In this document: piece by piece, positions 7,308-13,512 of the stretch | Numbering within the stretch: the stretch's first letter is position 1 | Layout of the letters: every line of letters begins with the position of its first letter | Program-made: the position numbers and the translations under genes | Assembly (NCBI GenBank): GCA_019057975.1 | Contig: JAHLWJ010000108.1 | Location: 1-13,512, forward strand | Direction: 5' to 3' | DNA: 13,512 nucleotides | Source of the DNA: Promethearchaeota archaeon | Lineage (GTDB): Archaea; Asgardarchaeota; Lokiarchaeia; Sigynarchaeales; SOKP01 | The notes under the pieces: generated by a model | Databases searched by the model: none | What the model was told of the DNA's origin: nothing | The model's input: the letters and a program-made list of their open reading frames with translations, nothing else

Positions 7308-8309
7308 TCAAGAGTCTTGGATGAGTTCAATGAATTCTTCCTCATCATCAACTTCTTCTAAATTCTTTATTTTTACAATATGAATATCTTTTCCTTTTAT
7401 GGCCCCTGGAATTTTTACGTTATTATCGATGATATAAAGCGCAGTTTTATGAAATAAGTCATTAAACATCTTCAAACAATTAAAATTTATCTCATTGACT
7501 TTACCTTGTTCCTCGGAGAGGGCAGAAAAAAGAGGGTAAAAGCCCCTACTTTCAATTTTATCAATTGAAGAAAATAATGATAATTTGAAAGGAATAGATC
7601 CTTTTTTATACCAATAAGAAGAAAGCCCAATATCTTTTATTATATTTTCAACATGAGATTCAAATTCACTCAATTCTATTCCTTCAAATATTTCCTTCTC
7701 TTCCATATCATACTTAATATTCCATTTGAAAATGTTAATCTTTTTGAATATTTCACTGTCCTCTAAAATATTTAAAATTTTCTTAGCCATTTCTTCTGAA
7801 GGACGCATACTCTCATTTTCATATGAACTAACAGTCCGTTTAGTTATGCCTAACTTTTCTGATAATTCTTTTCTCGTTATTGAGTGCTGTTCTCTTATTT
7901 CTTTCATTAAATTTCCGTCTAAAAACACTACACCCCCACCTCTCCTTGCTAAAATATAGGGGTATATATTATATGTAAGGATTTTCTCAAGTGTTTTTAA
8001 TGTTATAAATGGCAACCCGTTTCTTACATATATTGTGTTATCTTCTAATTTCTGGTACCTATTCTTAATTCCTATTAACAATGGTTTAGACTTTAAGATT
8101 AAAGATAAAGATTTAATATCACTGATTAAGTCTGGATTCAAATTGTCAATATTGGGAAATACCTTTACACTAAAAATTTGGTCATCTTTCTTTACTATTA
8201 AATCAAAACAAAACTTACTCTTTGTAGTTGCAAAACTTCCTAACAAGAAGGTTTCATAATTAGCCTTTTTCAGCAAATTGTTAATTTGTTCAATAACAGT
8301 ATTCGTCAT
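7308..8309 (-). CDS. COG1395-type archaeal HTH transcriptional regulator
   Basis: The protein resembles the archaeal regulator family COG1395. From the ATG at 8309 it is 333 residues. The N-terminal part (about 1-120) contains FDLIVKKDDQIFSVKVFPNID, a strand pattern reminiscent of endonuclease-like folds. A cro/C1-type HTH follows at about 134-183 (IREQHSITRKELSEKLGITKRTVSSYE), with a long C-terminal domain of unknown role ending in an acidic EEVDDEEEFIELIQDS tail. An in-frame TTG at 8318 directly after a stop is possible but less likely than ATG. The gene ends 13 nt before the rnhB TTG and the two are probably cotranscribed. Target genes are not evident from the sequence. Confidence 0.88.
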   Translation of the reverse strand: MTNTVIEQINNLLKKANYETFLLGSFATTKSKFCFDLIVKKDDQIFSVKVFPNIDNLNPDLISDIKSLSLILKSKPLLIGIKNRYQKLEDNTIYVRNGLPFITLKTLEKILTYNIYPYILARRGGGVVFLDGNLMKEIREQHSITRKELSEKLGITKRTVSSYENESMRPSEEMAKKILNILEDSEIFKKINIFKWNIKYDMEEKEIFEGIELSEFESHVENIIKDIGLSSYWYKKGSIPFKLSLFSSIDKIESRGFYPLFSALSEEQGKVNEINFNCLKMFNDLFHKTALYIIDNNVKIPGAIKGKDIHIVKIKNLEEVDDEEEFIELIQDS

Positions 8310-8415
8310 TAAATCCAACTACTTAAATGTTATGTAATAATTAAATCTTTTTTTGTGATGATAATGTATTAAAACTTATTTAATTTATTTCTATTTTCAG
8401 TAATTATTTTGTTTT

Positions 8416-8988
8416 TCAATAGTTATGAGTGAGTTTAAGAAAGTCAGCATCAGTTATTATTCCAACAAAGTTATGTTGATCATCTTTTACTAAAACAGCA
8501 GAATATCTAATAAGTAAATCAGAGATATCCTTTACATTCCAATTCTCATTAACTTCAGGAAAGGGTAGTTCTTTAATAAGAGTAACATCTGCACCGAGGA
8601 TTTTAGGATTATCAGTTATGTATTTTTGAATTTTTTTTGATGTTAAACTTCCATAGTTATATTTATTTTCAATAATAGGAAGTTGTGATATACCGTGTTC
8701 ATTCATTAATTCTACAGCGTCTCTTATAGATGAATTCGGTTTAATAAGCTTAATGTCATGAGTCATTATATCTTTAGCGTATCTTTTAGATTTTTTACGT
8801 TTACTCCGTTCTTTCTCTAAATGTTCATATATCATTTTAAATTTAGTATAAGGAGGATCAATCAAACCACTTTCAATTCTTGAGATAGTGGATTGTGTCA
8901 ATTTCAATTCAAGGGCAAGATCTTTTTGACTTATGTTTAATTTCTTTCTTAAACGCTTTATTTCACTTAACGAGGGCAAATTTTTCAT
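8416..8988 (-). CDS. HTH-CBS regulator (COG3620-like): XRE domain plus two CBS domains
   Basis: A 190-residue predicted regulator. An XRE-type helix-turn-helix lies at about 8-56 (IKRLRKKLNISQKDLALELKLTQSTISRIESG). A basic linker KERSKRKKSKRYAKDIM leads to CBS 1 (about 68-125, IKPNSSIRDAVELMNEHGISQLPII) and CBS 2 (about 130-188, with VNENWNVKDISDLLIRYSAVLV and FVGIITDADFLKL). Paired CBS domains usually bind adenosyl compounds such as AMP, ATP or SAM. The ATG at 8988 gives a natural start. The gene is divergent from mat, with 180 bp between them. A TATA-like ATATAAT about 37 nt upstream of the ATG is covered by a TGCA-flanked dyad, which suggests autoregulation. The ligand is inferred, not shown. 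Confidence 0.92.
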   Translation of the reverse strand: MKNLPSLSEIKRLRKKLNISQKDLALELKLTQSTISRIESGLIDPPYTKFKMIYEHLEKERSKRKKSKRYAKDIMTHDIKLIKPNSSIRDAVELMNEHGISQLPIIENKYNYGSLTSKKIQKYITDNPKILGADVTLIKELPFPEVNENWNVKDISDLLIRYSAVLVKDDQHNFVGIITDADFLKLTHNY

Positions 8989-9017
8989 ATTTCGATGTTA
9001 TTAATATATTCGTGTAG

Positions 9018-9034
9018 TGCATATTATATGTGCA
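9018..9034. promoter_or_regulatory. Near-palindromic TGCA-N9-TGCA site over the regulator's TATA
   Basis: Reads TGCATATTATATGTGCA. The outer TGCA tetramers are symmetric and the centre holds the minus-strand ATATAAT that best fits a TATA box for the HTH-CBS gene. It is a reasonable autorepressor operator by position. Confidence 0.4.
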
Positions 9035-9060
9035 AAATATTTAATAAATATTCACATATA
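9025..9060. repeat. Long interrupted inverted repeat in the HTH-CBS/mat intergenic region
   Basis: The left arm is TATATGTG-CAA-AATATTTA and the right arm is TAAATATT-CACATATA, separated by one A at 9044. The 8+8 bp arms match perfectly except for the CAA insertion at 9033-9035. The AT content lowers the significance, but the GTG/CAC pairs are specific. Confidence 0.6.
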
Positions 9061-9064
9061 TAAA

Positions 9065-9079
9065 ATGCAAGTACTGCAT
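9065..9079. promoter_or_regulatory. Palindrome ATGCA-AGTAC-TGCAT
   Basis: Five-base perfect arms around a 5-nt centre. It shares the TGCA half-site with the dyad at 9018-9034, the two centres being about 46 bp apart. Candidate operator for the neighbouring HTH-CBS protein. Confidence 0.45.
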
Positions 9080-9168
9080 TTATCATTTAATAAGGAATTT
9101 AACTGATAAATAATTTAAAAATATATTTAAAAGAACTATATATATCATTAAGAAGTTGGTTAAATGAA

Positions 9169-10413
9169 ATGTTAAAAATTACTCGTGCTAACTTTTTACC
9201 TATTGAAAAAAGTGAATTCCCAGAACTCGTAGAAAGGAAAGGGATTGGGCATCCTGATACTGTCTGCGATGCTGTTGCTGATGCTTGTTCTAGAGCCTTG
9301 TGTGTTTATTATCTCGAGAATTTTGATCGTGTTTATCATCATAATGTAGATAAGGCAGCATTAGTCGGTGGAGTCGCCAAACCAGAGTTTTTAGGAGGCT
9401 TAATCATCCAACCACAATATTTTCTAATTGTAGGGAGAGCAATAAATCAAATTCTTATAGAATGCGGCGATGGCACAAATAAGCTTGAATATATTCCCGT
9501 TGCCACTATCTGTCGTAATACATCAAGACGAATTATAGGAGATATTTTTAGAAATTTAGATTTGGATAAAGACATCCAATTTGATTACGCAGTACGTCCA
9601 GGATCGATAGATCTGATTGGTTTGTTTGATGAATCTCATCATTCTGAAGATATTCCATTAGCAAATGATACCAGTTTTGGAGTTGGTTATGCTCCATACT
9701 CAGATGTTGAGAGAATTACTCTAGAGGCTGAAAGATTAATTAATTCGGATAAATTTAAAGATAAATGCCCCGCTTCTGGAGAGGATGTGAAGGTAATGAC
9801 AGAAAGAATAGGTAATAAAATAGGAATAACAGTAGCAGCAGCAATGGTTAGTAAATATATCAAAGATATCGATGAATATGTTAATTATAAGAATCAAATT
9901 AGAGATGCTGTCTTAGATTTAGCCACAGATATTATTCCAGAGCGAGATGTCAGTTGTCAAGTTAATGTGGCAGATATTCTTGAAAAGGGTTTGATTTACA
10001 ACACAAAGACGGGCTCTAGCGCAGAAAGCGGAGATGACGGCGAGGTTGGGAGGGGTAATCGTTCAAATGGTTTAATTACTCCATGTCGACCAATGAGTTT
10101 AGAAGCCGTTTGCGGGAAGAACCCTATTAATCATGTAGGTAAACTATACAATATACTTGGTACAGAAATGGCAAGAGAGATCATAAATAGAGGTCAAGGG
10201 GATATAGTAGAGGCTCATGTAAAATTATTATCTCAAATAGGAAGACCAATTACAGATCCATGGGTAAATTCAATCGAATTAATTCCTGCTGATAATGTAA
10301 ACTTCGATTCAGTAAAAAGAATATCAGAAGAAGTCTCAGCTGAAAAACTCAGTAAAGAAAGTTTTATTGATCTAAGAAAAAGACTTATCGCAGGTAAGGT
10401 TCAAGTATTTTAA
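9169..10413 (+). CDS. mat: Archaeal-type S-adenosylmethionine synthetase
   Basis: Makes SAM from methionine and ATP. The 414-residue protein belongs to the archaeal MAT family, which is very divergent from bacterial MetK. Signatures are [19 protein letters not shown] near residues 22-40, the nucleotide-site stretch [18 protein letters not shown] at about 288-305, [22 protein letters not shown], and [17 protein letters not shown] near the C-terminus. All appear intact. Start ATG 9169 gives the usual [19 protein letters not shown]; an out-of-frame ATG lies 5 nt before it, and no strong Shine-Dalgarno is seen. It is divergent from an HTH-CBS regulator, an obvious candidate controller. A weak hairpin and T-runs follow the stop. 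Confidence 0.97.
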   Translation: MLKITRANFLPIEKSEFPELVERKGIGHPDTVCDAVADACSRALCVYYLENFDRVYHHNVDKAALVGGVAKPEFLGGLIIQPQYFLIVGRAINQILIECGDGTNKLEYIPVATICRNTSRRIIGDIFRNLDLDKDIQFDYAVRPGSIDLIGLFDESHHSEDIPLANDTSFGVGYAPYSDVERITLEAERLINSDKFKDKCPASGEDVKVMTERIGNKIGITVAAAMVSKYIKDIDEYVNYKNQIRDAVLDLATDIIPERDVSCQVNVADILEKGLIYNTKTGSSAESGDDGEVGRGNRSNGLITPCRPMSLEAVCGKNPINHVGKLYNILGTEMAREIINRGQGDIVEAHVKLLSQIGRPITDPWVNSIELIPADNVNFDSVKRISEEVSAEKLSKESFIDLRKRLIAGKVQVF

Positions 10414-10457
10414 CAACTTTAATGTTGATAAACAAATTTTTATTTTTTCTCTTTTTT
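10414..10457 (+). terminator. Terminator of mat: small hairpin plus T-runs
   Basis: CAAC (10414-10417) and GTTG (10424-10427) form a 4-bp stem immediately after the TAA, followed by T5, T6 and T6 tracts at 10437-10457. Archaeal termination depends mostly on such T-runs. Confidence 0.6.
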
Positions 10458-10514
10458 ATATATTAGAGTTTCCTTCTTATATATGCAAAAATATATTTAA
10501 AAAGTGAGTATCAA

Positions 10515-10781
10515 GTGGGCTTAGACAAGTGGCTTAAAACTGAAGAGGAAGTAGAAAGGGAAGAAAAAAAAAAAGCTGCTTTAACCGAAGTTAAAGAAAG
10601 TAAGAGAGAAAGTGAACAAATAAGTACATTTAAAAGATCACCAACACAACTTGTAAAATACGTTCTTGTGTGCCCTAACGCAAAATGTAAGTATCAAAAA
10701 ACAATTATGAAAAAACAGCTTACAGAAAAAGATAAGATTTGCCCTAGATGTAATAAGGAACTGAAAGTTAAAAAAATCTAA
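10515..10781 (+). CDS. Small zinc-ribbon protein, function unknown
   Basis: An 88-residue protein starting at GTG 10515. A highly charged helical N-terminal half (about 1-45, EEEVEREEKKKA and KESKRESEQ) leads into a C-terminal zinc ribbon with CPNAKCKY and CPRCNKELKV, that is CX4C, about 18 residues, then CX2C. Four cysteines in this arrangement should bind one zinc. GTGAG six nt upstream of the GTG is a modest ribosome site. It is cytosolic, with no membrane segment. I do not recognise a named family; a role with nucleic acid or a protein complex would be guesswork. It lies 101 nt behind the mat terminator and so is probably separately transcribed. Confidence 0.8.
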   Translation: MGLDKWLKTEEEVEREEKKKAALTEVKESKRESEQISTFKRSPTQLVKYVLVCPNAKCKYQKTIMKKQLTEKDKICPRCNKELKVKKI

Positions 10782-10803
10782 AGGATCTTTTATCCTACTT
10801 TTA
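10782..10803 (+). terminator. Hairpin and T-run after the zinc-ribbon gene
   Basis: AGGAT (10782-10786) and ATCCT (10792-10796) form a perfect 5-bp stem with a CTTTT loop, directly after the stop, followed by a T-rich tract. Confidence 0.55.
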
Positions 10804-10849
10804 TTAGACCTTTTGAGTTGTTTTCAATTCTTTTGAGCGATTAAGAAAA

Positions 10850-10856
10850 AAAGGAT
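10850..10856 (-). terminator. T7 tract downstream of the membrane zinc-ribbon gene
   Basis: On the minus strand a T7 run, preceded by shorter T5 and T4 runs at about 10860-10868, lies some 25-30 nt after the TGA at 10880. This is the usual archaeal T-rich termination signal. Confidence 0.4.
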
Positions 10857-10879
10857 CAAAACAAAAATGAGGAAAATAT

Positions 10880-11062
10880 TCAACTTGCTTGAGGTTTAAG
10901 TGTTTTTAAGTCAAAAACCGATTCACAATTAGGACAAGTGTTTGGTTTCTTACTGTATTTTAAAATAAAGTAGATGAGAAAGCCCAAACCTATAGTTAGG
11001 ATGACGAGGAAGCAGAGAACCTCGTGATAAATATGGTCGAACGACTTGCGACCCAATACCAC
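10880..11062 (-). CDS. Small membrane protein with C-terminal zinc knuckle; N-terminus probably lost to a frameshift
   Basis: From the GTG at 11062 this encodes 60 residues: one membrane segment (about 14-35, EVLCFLVILTIGLGFLIYFIL), a basic KYSKK, then CPNCESVF and a short tail. Upstream in the same frame the DNA still reads as protein, GKRTVFCPTCEREVVLG, so a CPTC knuckle would pair with the later CPNC to make a complete four-cysteine zinc site on either side of the membrane segment. That frame meets TGA at 11117-11119 with no ATG, GTG or TTG in between. See the entry at 11063-11120 for the likely true start. Function unknown. Confidence 0.65.
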   Translation of the reverse strand: MVLGRKSFDHIYHEVLCFLVILTIGLGFLIYFILKYSKKPNTCPNCESVFDLKTLKPQAS

Positions 11063-11120
11063 TTCACGTTCACATGTTGGACAAAAAACGGTCCTTTTAC
11101 CTTTTTTCGTGGTAAGTCAC
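11063..11120 (-). other. Out-of-frame 5' extension of the membrane zinc-ribbon gene
   Basis: GTG at 11120 starts MTYHEK in a frame one base away from the downstream gene. Removing one A from the A6 run at 11102-11107 joins it to GKRTVFCPTCERE and the rest. A TATA-like TATAAATA (11144-11151 on the minus strand) lies about 27 nt upstream of this GTG, and AGGA is 6 nt before it, so transcription and translation signals favour 11120 as the original start. A base error, a real mutation or recoding could explain it. Confidence 0.55.
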
Positions 11121-11143
11121 TAATATCCTAATTATGTTTTTAA

Positions 11144-11151
11144 TATTTATA
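11144..11151 (-). promoter_or_regulatory. TATA box for the membrane zinc-ribbon gene
   Basis: TATAAATA on the minus strand, centred about 27 nt upstream of the GTG at 11120, which predicts a near-leaderless mRNA from that codon rather than from 11062. Confidence 0.45.
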
Positions 11152-11176
11152 ATAATTAAATAGAAATTTAATTATT
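11151..11176. repeat. Perfect 10-bp A/T inverted repeat with 6-nt loop
   Basis: AATAATTAAA (11151-11160) and TTTAATTATT (11167-11176) flank TAGAAA. It lies just after the stop of the beta-helix gene and next to the TATA box of the next gene, so it may end one transcript or mark the promoter. T-runs follow it on the plus strand. Confidence 0.5.
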
Positions 11177-11189
11177 TTTTGTTCTCCAT

Positions 11190-11939
11190 CTAATCATTTT
11201 GTATATTTTTCCATCTCTTCGCAGGTCTTCCAATATGAATGGAATTTTGTTTAAGACATTGGTTAACTTTAGTATAGCTTCCCATTCCCAAAATTGCTCC
11301 TTCTTCGACTATTGTTCCGGGAGAAATTACACTAAATGCACCTATAGTGCACCCATCTTTGAGTGTTACTCTTTTTATTAAGAATAAATTTCCTACAATC
11401 ATAGAGCTCATTATTATTGACCCTTCACCAAGAATAACATTATTACCTATTTCTACGAAATCTGAATCAATATAGCTATCTAATACTCCGGTATTACAGG
11501 GAATTTTTATATCTAATATTTTTAGGGCTAGTAATTTCGCCCACGGTAAAGGAAAGGAATTATATATTTTTAAAATGAATCTTTTCAAATTTCTTCTTAA
11601 AACAAAGAAAAGAAAGTCTTTATCATTCAAAGATCTTTCAAAAATTCCTTCTTTTGGCTGATGAATTAAGTTTAGAATAATTAAATATAATTTCGAAAAA
11701 AATAGAAGAAATAAGATAAAGAGCCCATAATAGAGAACAATTGAAAGAGGTAGAAAACAAATTATTACTATGGTAGGTATCCATAATGAAAATAAATTGA
11801 AAAAAAGCGTAAAGAAAAGACTTGTTGGGAAAATCGAAAGCCAAATTAAGATAAGATGTAGCCATACAAACCTATTAGGGAACACAACATTGTTTGTTAC
11901 AATTATATCGTTAATCGCCACGATTATCACCAATTTCAT
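11190..11939 (-). CDS. Membrane-anchored left-handed beta-helix protein, NRPS terminal-domain-like (single unit)
   Basis: A 249-residue protein with two hydrophobic regions (about 24-52 and 54-92), then HQPKEGIFERS, an amphipathic LRRNLKRF segment, and a hexapeptide-repeat beta-helix at about 155-240 (VEIGNNVILGEGSIIMSS, CTIGAFSVISPGTIVEEGAILG, HIGRPAKRW). This order matches the repeated C-terminal domain of NRPS-like enzymes (TIGR02353; three such units in epsilon-poly-lysine synthetase). It is a freestanding single unit, very similar in layout to each half of the upstream gene, whose end it overlaps by 29 bp. An alternative GTG start at 11921, with GGTGAT 4 nt before it, would shorten the overlap to 11 bp. 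Substrate unknown; a membrane acyl- or peptidyl-transfer role is inferred only. Confidence 0.8.
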   Translation of the reverse strand: MKLVIIVAINDIIVTNNVVFPNRFVWLHLILIWLSIFPTSLFFTLFFNLFSLWIPTIVIICFLPLSIVLYYGLFILFLLFFSKLYLIILNLIHQPKEGIFERSLNDKDFLFFVLRRNLKRFILKIYNSFPLPWAKLLALKILDIKIPCNTGVLDSYIDSDFVEIGNNVILGEGSIIMSSMIVGNLFLIKRVTLKDGCTIGAFSVISPGTIVEEGAILGMGSYTKVNQCLKQNSIHIGRPAKRWKNIQND

Positions 11940-13494
11940 AATTAATTATTTGAATTAACTCTTCCTCTGAAATTTTTTTTAAGGGAGAATGATTATAAAC
12001 TGAATTAGAGGTTAATTTGTCGCATTTTGAGGTAACAGATAGAGGTAATAACGTTACATCATTCTCGATTTCTGTTCCTGGCGCAATGCAACAATTATCT
12101 GAAATACTGACATTATCTCCTATAATTATACCTTTAATGGTTAGATTTTTATCCCATAAGTGGTTTGCAAGTAATGCTTTTCCTATATATGAGTTTTTCC
12201 CAACTTGTAATAATTCTTTTGCTATAAAGGAATTTTCAATCACAGTTCTTTTCCCAAAATAACAGTTACCTATGAAATTAAAAGCGGGTTTTATTAACCA
12301 AGGAAATGGGCTTCTTTGTATTTTCCATTTTGCATATCTTAAAATAAAAGAACGTTTAAAGTAATTATTGAAATCCTGATTTTTATACTTCCAGTGAAAG
12401 GTTCCTTCTTTAGCAGGATTTTTGTGTTGGATTGCATTATAAGTTATTTTAGTGATAAGTATAACTGTGAATAAATGGATCAAAATTAGAAAAATTAGGA
12501 ATAGGGGTGTAATTAAAAATGTTAATAAGGATTGAATTTTTAAGAAAATTTGGAATAAATTAGGAGAGTGTAAATATAACGGGAAAAAATATTCATTACA
12601 GAAATATATTATGCTTAACACAGGGATGAAGTTGGAAAAAAAATAAATAATTCCGAAGATAGTTATATTATAGGTTAAATTTTTAACGAATTTATCTTCA
12701 GAATTTATAGAAGTATTTGAATTCTCTTTCAATTCTATATCAATAAAAATTTGATTTAAATCACTTGGGGGATTTTGTATTTCTTCCGCAAGATTTCCAC
12801 GATAAGAAGAATTGGGATCTAATATCTGGTTAAATTTAGTTACAGACATTGTTCCTAATCTAGTATTGGAGCCTATGTGAGTACCTGGAGCTACAAATGA
12901 ATTTGAGCCAATTATAACATTATCTCCAATTATGACTTTTTTAATAATTAAATGTCCCCTTAGAATCATACTTGACTTTATTGAACTTCCCTGACCTATA
13001 CTGACATTTCTTCCTAATTCGATGAATTCAGCATCAATGCTTCCAGTAGAAATTTTATTAGAATAATCTGTTGTTATTCCCAATATTTTTAACATCAGAT
13101 TTTTGATTAATGAGGATGGAATTAAGTTTGAGATCCAAATTGGCCACTTCTTAATAACTGCCCTTAAACTCCAAAAATAGTAATCTCTGTCTTTTTTGTC
13201 TCTTTTGAAAACACCTTCTTTTGGTTTATGGGTGAATTTAATTACAAATAATAGTAATTTTGATAAAAGAGTAGAGGAAATGACTAATATTAGAAAACAA
13301 ATACAAAATTGGAAAGGTAAAAGAAAGTAAAATAATATAAAATTCTCTTCCACAATTTTCCAAAATAAGTATAATTCTATTAGGATTGGTAAGATAGAAC
13401 CCCAAATAATTAAAATATGAATTAGAACAAATTTTATTGAAACTAAGGTATTAGTTGTAAACGGTCCATCCTGAATTGAGACAGGGCTAGACAA
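11911..13494 (-). CDS. Tandem membrane/beta-helix protein, NRPS terminal-domain-like (two units)
   Basis: A 527-residue protein made of two copies of one module. Unit 1: membrane segments about 20-45 and 52-88, HKPKEGVFKRD, LRAVIKK, beta-helix about 153-235 (IELGRNVSIGQGSSIKSS, VIIGDNVIIGSNSFVAPGTHIG). Unit 2: membrane segments about 274-300 and 315-352, NPAKEGTFHW, beta-helix about 418-500 (LQVGKNSYIGKALL, IIIGDNVSISDNCCIAPGTEI). With the following gene this makes three units, as in the C-terminus of epsilon-poly-lysine synthetase. The only start after the in-frame TGA is TTG at 13494. Its VSIQDGPFTTNTLV aligns with the N-terminus of the next gene, so the start is plausible, but the window ends 18 bp upstream. 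No adenylation domain is in view; one may lie off the window. Confidence 0.8.
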   Translation of the reverse strand: MSSPVSIQDGPFTTNTLVSIKFVLIHILIIWGSILPILIELYLFWKIVEENFILFYFLLPFQFCICFLILVISSTLLSKLLLFVIKFTHKPKEGVFKRDKKDRDYYFWSLRAVIKKWPIWISNLIPSSLIKNLMLKILGITTDYSNKISTGSIDAEFIELGRNVSIGQGSSIKSSMILRGHLIIKKVIIGDNVIIGSNSFVAPGTHIGSNTRLGTMSVTKFNQILDPNSSYRGNLAEEIQNPPSDLNQIFIDIELKENSNTSINSEDKFVKNLTYNITIFGIIYFFSNFIPVLSIIYFCNEYFFPLYLHSPNLFQIFLKIQSLLTFLITPLFLIFLILIHLFTVILITKITYNAIQHKNPAKEGTFHWKYKNQDFNNYFKRSFILRYAKWKIQRSPFPWLIKPAFNFIGNCYFGKRTVIENSFIAKELLQVGKNSYIGKALLANHLWDKNLTIKGIIIGDNVSISDNCCIAPGTEIENDVTLLPLSVTSKCDKLTSNSVYNHSPLKKISEEELIQIINYEIGDNRGD

Positions 13495-13512
13495 TGTTCA
13501 AATTTACCTAAT

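Larger units (their letters stand above)
8989..9168. promoter_or_regulatory. Divergent HTH-CBS / mat regulatory region with several dyads
   Basis: This 180-bp region has no gene. It contains a TGCA-N9-TGCA near-palindrome at 9018-9034, a large interrupted dyad at 9025-9060 (arms TATATGTG plus AATATTTA, the left arm with CAA inserted), and ATGCA-AGTAC-TGCAT at 9065-9079. TATA candidates for mat are at 9117-9130 and 9138-9145; the latter would place the start of transcription almost at the ATG at 9169. The candidate for the regulator gene is at 9023-9029. Confidence 0.6.

Noticed and set aside
9001..9168. SAM riboswitch upstream of mat
   Set aside because: No long leader, no conserved riboswitch core, and a TATA candidate that places transcription start close to the ATG.
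9117..10502. Identical 16-mer AAAAATATATTTAAAA upstream of both mat (9117-9132) and the zinc-ribbon gene (10487-10502)
   Set aside because: It lies at different distances from the two starts (36 and 12 nt) and is pure A/T in an AT-rich genome, so a shared regulatory role is not supported.
11770..12262. Plus-strand short frames opposite the beta-helix genes
   Set aside because: They mirror the coding frames of the minus-strand genes and lack start signals or recognisable features.

Overview
The window is AT-rich archaeal DNA. The archaeal signature is strong: archaeal-type methionine adenosyltransferase, a Nop5-fibrillarin pair for C/D-box sRNP methylation, archaeal Elp3, a COG1395-type HTH regulator, and TATA-like boxes about 26 nt from predicted starts. 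The partial gene at the left edge resembles, from memory, a large family of proteins in Lokiarchaeia (Promethearchaeota/Asgard) that begin with a ribbon-helix-helix-like segment. Together with the low GC this makes a Loki-type Asgard archaeon my best guess, but nothing here proves that rank. I saw no tRNA, rRNA, CRISPR array or insertion sequence.

Layout. 1-1004 (minus, cut by the window edge): uncharacterised protein with an RHH-like N-terminus. 1149-4609 (minus): pyrD and pyrK overlap as a pyrimidine-synthesis operon, followed by elp3 for tRNA wobble-uridine modification. 4687-6602 (plus): nop5 and flpA form the C/D-box methylation pair. They converge, with two bases between stop codons, on rnhB (minus, 6605-7294), which lies 13 nt behind a COG1395-type HTH regulator (minus, 7308-8309). 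8416-8988 (minus): an XRE-HTH plus two-CBS regulator divergent from mat (plus, 9169-10413). Their shared 180-bp intergenic region holds several dyads. 10515-10781 (plus): small zinc-ribbon protein. 10880-11120 (minus): small zinc-ribbon membrane protein that looks frameshifted. 11190-13494 (minus): two overlapping genes with three tandem units of membrane segments plus left-handed beta-helix, resembling the C-terminal domains of NRPS-like enzymes such as epsilon-poly-lysine synthetase.

Main points. (1) rnhB has a precise 30-nt in-frame insertion containing TAA, inside the catalytic GIDEAGR|GPVLGP motif; removing it restores a normal 219-residue RNase HII. It may be a mini-intron, another recoding event, or a fresh disabling mutation. 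(2) The HTH-CBS/mat divergent pair suggests a SAM- or adenosyl-ligand-sensing regulator of SAM synthesis. (3) The tandem beta-helix membrane proteins are freestanding archaeal relatives of NRPS terminal domains. (4) The small membrane zinc-ribbon gene has lost its start and first CPxC knuckle to an apparent one-base shift in an A6 run.
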